Below are positions 34,972-41,281 of a stretch of 64,000 bases of DNA, piece by piece (the first letter of the stretch is position 1; the number at the start of each line of letters is the position of its first letter). The stretch spans positions 248,001 through 312,000 of the forward strand of contig NZ_JPNB01000003.1 in the NCBI RefSeq assembly GCF_000732725.1, read 5' to 3'. The notes under the pieces were generated by a model that made no database searches, was not told the DNA's origin, and saw only the letters and a list, made by a program, of their open reading frames with translations. The position numbers were made by a program, and so were the translations under genes. This stretch comes from Kineothrix alysoides. GTDB taxonomy: Bacteria > Bacillota > Clostridia > Lachnospirales > Lachnospiraceae.

Positions 34972-35529
34972 ATGTCATTACCGATCTTTCCGGAGGTAAG
35001 CCCTCCGATCAGCAGAGATGATGCTATAAATTATATTTTGGCTTCCATCGCTTTGGAAGAACTAGGATTAAGTCATATTTTGAACGCTGAAGGCGAAAAG
35101 ATTCAATTTGCATTGGGAACACTTCCCGGTATAACCGGTCCTAATGCAACTATAGGAGAAGTCATTGAAGTAAATCAAAATGTTCTCGCTATTTTGGACA
35201 GTGCTGCCCAAAATCAGGTTATTTTAAATTCTAAGCTGAGAAATGCTCTTGCAGCATCCACGCTTCAGGGACCGACTGGACCAACTGGGCCCACCGGACC
35301 TTCCGGCGGACCAACAGGACCAACTGGACCGACAGGGGCTACCGGGGCTACTGGCGCTACCGGCGCTACCGGACCGACTGGGGCTACTGGATCTACCGGC
35401 GCTACCGGACCGACTGGGGCTACTGGATCTACCGGCGCTACGGGACCGACTGGCGCTACGGGCGCTACCGGGGCTACTGGACCGACTGGGGCTACGGGCG
35501 CTACCGGGGCTACAGACCCCGTGATTTAA
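34972..35529 (+). pseudogene. collagen-like spore surface protein, 5' part (split by the ICE)
   Basis: The N-terminal domain of about 98 residues ([20 protein letters not shown] and onward) resembles clostridial exosporium or coat collagen-like proteins. It is followed by Gly-X-Thr triplets ([17 protein letters not shown]) to residue 180. The last four sense codons (Asp-Pro-Val-Ile) and the stop come from the integrated element. The remainder of the gene is at 61833-63296. A truncated protein may still be made: the start, AAAGGAGAT ribosome-binding site and upstream promoter are intact. Confidence 0.9.
35511..35513 (+). other. left attachment junction (attL core TAC)
   Basis: Host Gly-X-Thr codons run up to TAC here, and element sequence (AGACCCCGTGATTTAAGGA) follows. 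The T is the third base of an Ala codon, matching the right junction in phase. Confidence 0.65.
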
Positions 35530-35605
35530 GGAAAACTGCAAAAACCCTTATTCCATGCTGGATAAGGAGATACAAAATAAAATATGAGCTATCACATTAC
35601 ACAGG

Positions 35606-35640
35606 ATACCGCCTAATTGGACAAGATAGGCGGTATTTTT
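35606..35640 (+). terminator. terminator at the left end of the ICE
   Basis: ATACCGCC / GGCGGTAT with a 15-base loop and TTTTT. It would stop transcription from the split host gene entering the element. A 10-codon frame (35584-35616) precedes it without a clear role. Confidence 0.75.
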
Positions 35641-35656
35641 GTGTCTGGATAGCGGA

Positions 35657-35681
35657 ACTTCGGGGCAACTTGGCCCGAAGT
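35657..35681 (+). repeat. ICE palindromic repeat, copy 1
   Basis: Consensus arms ACTTCGGGCCAA and TTGGCCCGAAGT around one base; here G at position 9. It lies between the two left-end terminators and is followed by AAAAGGAGG. Confidence 0.9.
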
Positions 35682-35709
35682 GAAAAGGAGGGATTGCAAA
35701 TACCCCGTT

Positions 35710-35739
35710 GGGCTTGATTAAAAAATCAGGCCCTTTTTT
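35710..35739 (+). terminator. terminator-like hairpin before parB
   Basis: GGGCTTGATT / AATCAGGCCC with a four-base loop, then TTTTTT. It ends 19 bases before the parB Shine-Dalgarno, so it may work as an attenuator. Confidence 0.7.
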
Positions 35740-35771
35740 CATGCCATAAAACAGACAAGGAGGAAAAACGC

Positions 35772-37250
35772 ATGGCAAAAAATGAGCTAAACAAGCCGGA
35801 CGAAGTAAAAACCGCCCCTGCACAGGAACCCACGGCAGAAGAAAAAAGCACTCCCGCACCCATGCCGGAGATTGGCGGTGAAGCTCCTGCCCCGGAAAAG
35901 ACAGCCGAGGAAACAGCGGCGCTCCCCCATGAGGACGAAGCCACCCTGCATGAAGCCGATAAGGACAGGCCGGAAATACCTACCTCCATTGACATTCCCG
36001 CCCCCGGCGATGTGGTGGTTTCCTTTGACAAAATCAATGAGATTGTTTCTAGGAAACAGGCGGTGGTAAAGGAAGCGGAGCAGACCGCCCCCGAAAAGCA
36101 GGAAGTGGAAAAATCAGCCCCTACTGAAAAAACGGCAAAGCCGGAGAAAACAAGCCCAGATAAGAAAAATGATAGTAAGTCCAAAACTGCCGAAAAAGCT
36201 GATAAAAAGCCCTCCCGTCCTGCCAAACAGGAAAAAGCAACGGCTGTAAAATTGGAGAAGACGGATAAACCGAAACAGGACGAAGAAATTGGCAGAGTGG
36301 CTTCTGCTTCCCCGCAAGCTACGGAACAGGTACAGCAGGAAACGCCACCCCCTGCCCCGGAACTGCCGCCCGAACCGAGGGAAGCACCCCGCCCCGGCGA
36401 ACAGGAACAGATTGTTTACCTCAATCTTTCCGAGCTTTTTGCTTTCAAAGACCACCCGTTTCAAGTCCGCAATGATGAAGAAATGGCGGCAATGGTAGAA
36501 AGCGTCAAGGACAAGGGCGTTACCCAGCCTGCCATTGTGCGCCCTCGCGAAGATGGCGGCTATGAAATCGTATCCGGCCACCGCCGCCAGAAAGCCAGCG
36601 AATTAGCCGGATTTATGGATATGCCTTGTATTATCCGTAACATGACGGACGAACAGGCTATCACGCAGATGGTAGAGGACAACACCAACCAGCGTGAAAA
36701 TATCCTGCCCAGCGAACGGGCCAAAGCACTGCAAATGCAGTTGGAAGCCATTAAGAAGCAGGGCGCACGAACCGGCAACGGACAACGCTCCAATGAGGTA
36801 GTAGCCGAGCGCAATAAAATGACGGTCAAGCAGGTTCAGCGGTATATCAAGCTCAATGAGCTGGTTCCTGACCTCATAAAAATGGTGGACGAAAAGAAAA
36901 TCGCATTCACTCCCGCCGTGGAGCTTGCGTTCATTGCGCCCAAAAGTCAACGGTATATTGCTATCGCCATTGAGGGTCAGCAGTCGGCTCCCTCACTCTC
37001 ACAGGCACAGCGTATGCGTGACCTTGACCAAAAGAAGCTGTTAAACCCCGATGTGATTGACGGAATCATGTTAGAAGAAAAAAAGGAGGCAGACAAAGTG
37101 ATTATTTCAAGTCAGGAACTTTCCCAGTATTTCGGCAAGGAAAAAACACCCCGCGAGATGAAGGATACTATTATGAAGCTGCTTGAGGAAAACAAGGCAA
37201 AACTGAAAGAGGTTTCGGCTCCTCAAAAGAAAGCCGAACAGGAAAAATAA
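35772..37250 (+). CDS. ParB/Spo0J-like partition protein
   Basis: A 492-residue protein whose first ~205 residues are a low-complexity tail rich in Pro, Glu, Ala and Lys. The ParB N-terminal domain follows at about 212-305 (LSELFAFKDHPFQVR, then IVSGHRRQKASELAG), with the box that binds CTP in the family. An HTH region (MTVKQVQRYIKLNELV) lies near 350. ICE-borne ParBs are thought to help maintain or regulate the element. No ParA gene is adjacent. AAGGAGGAAAAACGC precedes the ATG, and copy 2 of the palindromic repeat begins two bases after the stop. Confidence 0.92.
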   Translation: MAKNELNKPDEVKTAPAQEPTAEEKSTPAPMPEIGGEAPAPEKTAEETAALPHEDEATLHEADKDRPEIPTSIDIPAPGDVVVSFDKINEIVSRKQAVVKEAEQTAPEKQEVEKSAPTEKTAKPEKTSPDKKNDSKSKTAEKADKKPSRPAKQEKATAVKLEKTDKPKQDEEIGRVASASPQATEQVQQETPPPAPELPPEPREAPRPGEQEQIVYLNLSELFAFKDHPFQVRNDEEMAAMVESVKDKGVTQPAIVRPREDGGYEIVSGHRRQKASELAGFMDMPCIIRNMTDEQAITQMVEDNTNQRENILPSERAKALQMQLEAIKKQGARTGNGQRSNEVVAERNKMTVKQVQRYIKLNELVPDLIKMVDEKKIAFTPAVELAFIAPKSQRYIAIAIEGQQSAPSLSQAQRMRDLDQKKLLNPDVIDGIMLEEKKEADKVIISSQELSQYFGKEKTPREMKDTIMKLLEENKAKLKEVSAPQKKAEQEK

Positions 37251-37252
37251 GC

Positions 37253-37277
37253 ACTTCGGGTCAAATTGGCCCGAAGT
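37253..37277 (+). repeat. ICE palindromic repeat, copy 2
   Basis: T at position 9 and A in the centre; two bases after the parB stop. Confidence 0.9.
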
Positions 37278-37310
37278 CGGTGTATGCGGGGCTTTGCCCC
37301 GCACCCCAAA

Positions 37311-37475
37311 GCTCTAAGGATATGAATATATTCCCCGTCGCTGCTTGTTGGGTAGCATAACCGGGAAAATCGGTCAAGAGTGCGAAGCACCGCCCACGGC
37401 GGCTATGCTCTTGACGGATTTCTCCCGGTTATGCTTTAAGGCGGTCAAGCGACGGGGATATATATTCCTTTGAGC
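37311..37475. other. large nested inverted repeat (structured RNA or origin candidate)
   Basis: Outer arms (37311-37342 and 37448-37475) carry CCCCGTCGCT / AGCGACGGGG plus an A+T-rich extension to GCTC/GAGC. Inner arms (AGCATAACCGGGA / TCCCGGTTATGCT, continuing to TCAAGAG/CTCTTGA) close a loop with two small hairpins. It fills the 303-base gap between parB and the next gene. It could be a structured RNA, a single-strand origin or a transfer origin. Confidence 0.6.
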
Positions 37476-37553
37476 TGCCCCCTTTCCATGAGTGGAAAGG
37501 GCGGGGGGATAGGTTGATACATTCAGCGCAACAAGAATGGAGGTGCTTAAACA

Positions 37554-37907
37554 ATGAAACGACCTTTAGCGTACATTACTGCCGCATGGTGCGGTAATCA
37601 CGATACGGATAGCAAACAGGCGGAGCAGTACTGCCGGGCAGTCTATGAAGCCGGATTTTCCCCGGTTTGCCCGACCCTGTATCTTCCGCTTTTTCTCAAT
37701 GACGCAATCCCGGAGGAACATAAAAGCGGCATTGATATGAGCCGGGATCTCCTGCGCCGTTCTCATGTGCTTGTCGTATGCGGAAACGATATTGACGAGA
37801 ACGTGAAAAACGACATTGCCGTTGCCGGGCGGTTGAACATCACGGCAACCACGCTAGACGGGATTCTGGCCGTGAAAACACAGGGACAGGAAAAAGACCA
37901 TGCTTGA
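37554..37907 (+). CDS. small nucleoside deoxyribosyltransferase-like ICE protein (DUF4406/DUF7768 type)
   Basis: A 117-residue protein starting KRPLAYITAAWCGNHDTDSKQA, with VCPTLYLPLFLN and LRRSHVLVVCGNDID. These resemble the Rossmann-like fold of DUF4406/DUF7768 proteins found in Firmicutes ICEs and phages. The function of these proteins is not established. It follows the nested inverted repeat, and its end overlaps the ArdA-like remnant by eight bases. AATGGAGGTGC is the likely Shine-Dalgarno. Confidence 0.72.
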   Translation: MKRPLAYITAAWCGNHDTDSKQAEQYCRAVYEAGFSPVCPTLYLPLFLNDAIPEEHKSGIDMSRDLLRRSHVLVVCGNDIDENVKNDIAVAGRLNITATTLDGILAVKTQGQEKDHA

Positions 37908-37995
37908 AGCCTTTATTACCAATCTCGGACGGTATAACGAGGGATATTTGGACGGGGAGCCTTTGAAGCTCCCCGCCGCCAATGCAGAACGATAA
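37900..37995 (+). pseudogene. ArdA antirestriction protein, N-terminal remnant
   Basis: A 31-codon frame whose first 25 residues (MLEAFITNLGRYNEGYLDG, then EPLKLP) are those of an ArdA antirestriction protein. It then ends in Ala-Ala-Asn-Ala-Glu-Arg and a stop, where a full ArdA continues for roughly 140 more residues. Palindromic repeat copy 3 begins three bases later. The loss of everything after the Leu-Pro looks like an event involving the repeat. Confidence 0.75.
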
Positions 37996-37998
37996 CCA

Positions 37999-38023
37999 AC
38001 TCCGGGCCAACTTGTCCCGAAGT
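37999..38023 (+). repeat. ICE palindromic repeat, copy 3
   Basis: C at position 4 and T at 17; three bases after the ArdA-remnant stop, and followed by GCGAAAGGAGG. Confidence 0.9.
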
Positions 38024-38043
38024 GCGAAAGGAGGTAAAAGCCT

Positions 38044-38841
38044 ATGGCAAAAACAAAAACCACCGCCGAACCAATTTTGGAAAATGAACACGTCAAGGAA
38101 CTTTTGGCGATATTGAGGGAAAACAATTCACCATCCACAAAGGATTTTCTTTCGGTTCTGAATCAAGTTGGCGCTATGGAAAAACAGCTTGACGCTGCTG
38201 TAAAGGAGCTTGCCGCTATGCGGCAGGAACTCCGAACAGCGCAGGAGCAAAATCACCCGGTTAAGACCGCTTTGCAAAAAGCGGTCATTGTCATGCAGGG
38301 TCAGGTACTTGACCTGCGGGAGAAATTAGCGGAGCTAAAGCAAAGCGTCATAGACGGCTGCAAAAATGCTATTACTGCTTTTAAGGAAACCGGCATTTCT
38401 GCGCTGGATAACGTGGCCCGGTTCTTCAAGGTACGCCCCATCTTAGAAGCCATGCGGGATATGCTCACAAAGGATATTCAGTATGACGATAAGGCCATTG
38501 CCAAAATTGAAGCCATCAGCACCGAATACCATCAGGCCGGGAGGCATTTGAAAAACATGGGCCGTGCCATGCTTGGCAGAGAAGCGGCACAGGAAGAAAA
38601 ACAGCCCGGCAGGCTGGCGGCAGTCATATCCGCTCCATTCCGTGCGGAGCGTTCCCACTTTTCCCGCATAAAAGGCCATGTAGAAAAATCGCTGAATACG
38701 CTGGCACGGTTAGAAGAACGGGCGACAGAGAAAAAGCCCTCTATCCGGGAAGCTCTTGCGACCCACAATGAAAAAATCGCGCAGGCACAAAAGGACGCTC
38801 CCACCACAGAACGCCCCTGCCCTGCCAATGCAGAAAGGTAG
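38044..38841 (+). CDS. coiled-coil ICE protein (DUF6674-like)
   Basis: A 265-residue helical protein with a predicted coiled coil at about residues 40-110 (GAMEKQLDAAVKELAAMRQEL). A basic region sits near 190-225. It lacks membrane segments. It resembles DUF6674 proteins that occupy this position before pcfB in Tn1549-like elements; the role is unknown. The last residues Ala-Asn-Ala-Glu-Arg match the tail of the ArdA remnant and of two later ICE genes. Palindromic repeat copy 4 follows by three bases. Start is after AAAGGAGGTAAAAGCCT. Confidence 0.75.
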   Translation: MAKTKTTAEPILENEHVKELLAILRENNSPSTKDFLSVLNQVGAMEKQLDAAVKELAAMRQELRTAQEQNHPVKTALQKAVIVMQGQVLDLREKLAELKQSVIDGCKNAITAFKETGISALDNVARFFKVRPILEAMRDMLTKDIQYDDKAIAKIEAISTEYHQAGRHLKNMGRAMLGREAAQEEKQPGRLAAVISAPFRAERSHFSRIKGHVEKSLNTLARLEERATEKKPSIREALATHNEKIAQAQKDAPTTERPCPANAER

Positions 38842-38844
38842 GCA

Positions 38845-38869
38845 ACTTCGGGCCAACTTGACCCGAAGT
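38845..38869 (+). repeat. ICE palindromic repeat, copy 4
   Basis: A at position 17; between the DUF6674-like stop and the pcfB leader. Confidence 0.9.
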
Positions 38870-38916
38870 CTTCCCGCCTGTAATATTGCTGTATCTGGCA
38901 GGAAAGGAGGAAATTC

Positions 38917-39390
38917 ATGCAGGAAGATATTGAACGCCGGACAGTCGCCCTATCCGTCAATGCCACAAAGCTGACGGGCCGGACGCTGGCAAAGGTGTTG
39001 GCGGCAGCACTCCGGCAGATACAAAAGGGTCATCAGAAACGGCAGACCCCACAGGGCAGACAGAGCGTAAAAAAGCTGATGAACCACGGTGTTTCTACAA
39101 ACAGTCTTGACCTGTCCGGGGATACGAAGCTCTTTGACCGTGTGGCCCGGAAATACAATGTAGATTATGCTTTTTATAAAACTGGGCCGGACAAATATTT
39201 ATTATTCTTCAAAGCCGGACAGGCAGACGCGATTACCGCCTGTTTTGGCGAATACACAAAGCTGGTGCTGAACAGGGGCAAGAGTCACCGCCCCTCTATT
39301 CTAAAACAATTGAAAAACTTTTCTGACAAGGAGCGTACCAAACCACGCCAAAAGGAACGAAAACGGGAGGTGACGCAGAATGAACGATAA
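38917..39390 (+). CDS. PcfB family conjugation protein (DUF3801)
   Basis: A 157-residue basic protein. The segment KLTGRTLAKVLAAALRQIQK and the core VARKYNVDYAFYKTGPDKYLLFFKAGQADAI are the PcfB/DUF3801 signature. In pCF10-like systems PcfB is a relaxosome accessory factor that links the relaxase to the coupling protein. Fittingly, its end overlaps the start of the VirD4-type gene by 11 bases. The start follows AAAGGAGGAAATTC. Confidence 0.9.
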   Translation: MQEDIERRTVALSVNATKLTGRTLAKVLAAALRQIQKGHQKRQTPQGRQSVKKLMNHGVSTNSLDLSGDTKLFDRVARKYNVDYAFYKTGPDKYLLFFKAGQADAITACFGEYTKLVLNRGKSHRPSILKQLKNFSDKERTKPRQKERKREVTQNER

Positions 39391-41212
39391 AATCCGTAAA
39401 TATGTAATTCCCAATGTTTCCTATCTGTTCGTTCTGTGGTTCTTTCTAAAGCTCGGCACAGCCTACCGCCTTGCGGCAGGTGCAGACTTCGGAAATAAGC
39501 TGGTTGGCATGATAAAAACTATAAGCCCGGCGTTTGATTCCTTTACGCCGGGCTTTGTGCTTTCCGATTGGCTCATTGGCCTTGCCGGGGCAGTCATACT
39601 CCGGCTGGTGGTATGGTATAAGGTAAAAAACGCAAAAAGGTTTCGGAGGGATGTGGAATATGGCTCGGCCCGGTGGGGAAAGGCAAAGGACATCAAGCCC
39701 TTTATCGACCCAAAATTCAGCAACAACGTAATACTAACCGGCACAGAGCTTCTTACCATGAACACCCGACCCGCCAATCCCGCCAACGCCCGAAACCTTA
39801 ACTGCTGTATCATAGGCTCCAGCGGAAGCGGAAAAACCCGATTTTGGCTGACCCCACAACTCTTGCAGGCTCATTCATCCTATGTGGTGGTTGATCCAAA
39901 GGGCGGAATTTTAGAGCAGGTCGGCTCTTTCCTGAAAAAGCAGGGCTACAAAATCAAGGTATTCAACAGCATAGATTTTTTAAAATCCATGCACTATAAC
40001 CCGCTGGCCTACTTAAAGACGGAAAGCGATATTTTGAAGTTTGTAAATGCTCTGATTGAGAATACGAAGGGCGACGGCAAAGAGGGCGACCCGTTCTGGA
40101 CGAAAGCGGAAATACTTTTGTATTGCGCTCTTATCGGCTATATCGTCTTTGAGGGGCCGGAGGAAGAACGCCATATCAATACCCTTGTGGATATGCTGAA
40201 TAGCATGGAAACACGGGAAGATGATGAAAATTTCAAGAATGCCGTGGACTATATGTTCCTTGGCTTGGAAAGGCGTAATCCCAACCATTTTGCGGTGCGC
40301 CAGTATAAGAAATTCAAGCTCGCCAGTGGGAAAACCTCGAAAAGTATTCTAATTTCCTGCGGAGCCAGATTAGCTCCCTTTGATATTGGACAGCTCCGGG
40401 AGATTATGAGCTATGATGAAATGGGGCTTGACCGCATGGGCGATAAGAAAACCGCCACCTTTTTCATCATCAGTGACACCAACACGACTTATAACTTTAT
40501 TGTTGCCCTTGCCTTTTCGCAGATGTTCAATCTTTTGTGCGAACGGGCCGACAGCAAATACGGCGGCAGGCTTCCCAATCATGTAAGGGTATTATGGGAC
40601 GAAGCTGCCAATACCGGGCAAGTGCCACAGCTCGAAAAGCTGGTAGCGGTTATCCGTTCTCGTGAAATCAGTTTATGTCTGTTTTTACAGGCACAATCAC
40701 AACTCAAAGCCTTATATAAAGACCACGCTGAAACCATTATGGGAAATATGGACAGCGTGATTTTTCTTGGTGGGCGAGAACATTCCACCATCAAGGAGCT
40801 TTCGGAGGTCTTGGGGAAAGAAACCATTTCCATGCAGACGGAAAGCCGGACACGGGGCCAGTCGGAAAGTTACGGGCAGAATATGCAGCGGCTCGGCAAG
40901 GAGCTTATGACAATGGACGAATTGACCACTATGCCGGGCAACAAGTGCATTTTACAGCTTCGTGGCTTGCGTCCATTCCATTCCCCGAAATACGATTTGA
41001 AACAGCACCCCAACTACAAGTATACCGCCGAAGCCGACAAGCGCAACACGTTTGACGCTTCAAAGCTGGTAAACCGGCGCATGAAAAAGCTCAATCCCAA
41101 TGAGCAGTATACCGTTTATGAAGTAAGTGCTGACGAGGAAAACCCCACCATAGACGAGAACGAGGACATTCTCAACTATGATGATGTGGACGACCCGGAA
41201 GCATTTGCCTGA
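39380..41212 (+). CDS. VirD4/TraG-type conjugative coupling ATPase
   Basis: A 610-residue type IV coupling protein. Two N-terminal membrane segments (about residues 10-30 and 62-80) precede the ATPase domain, with Walker A GSSGSGKT at 146-153 and Walker B VRVLWDEAAN near 410. It carries the relaxase-DNA complex to the secretion channel as a membrane hexamer. The gene follows pcfB with a short overlap. The last base of its stop codon is the first base of palindromic repeat copy 5. Confidence 0.95.
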   Translation: MNDKIRKYVIPNVSYLFVLWFFLKLGTAYRLAAGADFGNKLVGMIKTISPAFDSFTPGFVLSDWLIGLAGAVILRLVVWYKVKNAKRFRRDVEYGSARWGKAKDIKPFIDPKFSNNVILTGTELLTMNTRPANPANARNLNCCIIGSSGSGKTRFWLTPQLLQAHSSYVVVDPKGGILEQVGSFLKKQGYKIKVFNSIDFLKSMHYNPLAYLKTESDILKFVNALIENTKGDGKEGDPFWTKAEILLYCALIGYIVFEGPEEERHINTLVDMLNSMETREDDENFKNAVDYMFLGLERRNPNHFAVRQYKKFKLASGKTSKSILISCGARLAPFDIGQLREIMSYDEMGLDRMGDKKTATFFIISDTNTTYNFIVALAFSQMFNLLCERADSKYGGRLPNHVRVLWDEAANTGQVPQLEKLVAVIRSREISLCLFLQAQSQLKALYKDHAETIMGNMDSVIFLGGREHSTIKELSEVLGKETISMQTESRTRGQSESYGQNMQRLGKELMTMDELTTMPGNKCILQLRGLRPFHSPKYDLKQHPNYKYTAEADKRNTFDASKLVNRRMKKLNPNEQYTVYEVSADEENPTIDENEDILNYDDVDDPEAFA

Positions 41213-41236
41213 CTTCGGGTCAACTTGGCCCAAAGT
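41212..41236 (+). repeat. ICE palindromic repeat, copy 5
   Basis: T at position 9 and A at 21; starts on the last base of the coupling-protein stop codon. Confidence 0.9.
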
Positions 41237-41239
41237 TAT

Positions 41240-41273
41240 AATACCCCACCATTTTGCTAACTGGTGGGGTATT
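41240..41273. terminator. bidirectional terminator between coupling protein and helicase genes
   Basis: Perfect 12-bp stem AATACCCCACCA / TGGTGGGGTATT with a 10-base loop, between two convergent genes. Short T runs flank each side. Confidence 0.75.
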
Positions 41274-41281
41274 ACTATTGT

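Noticed and set aside
35224-35541. A Ser/Arg-rich minus-strand frame.
   Set aside because: Antisense of the 5' collagen repeats.
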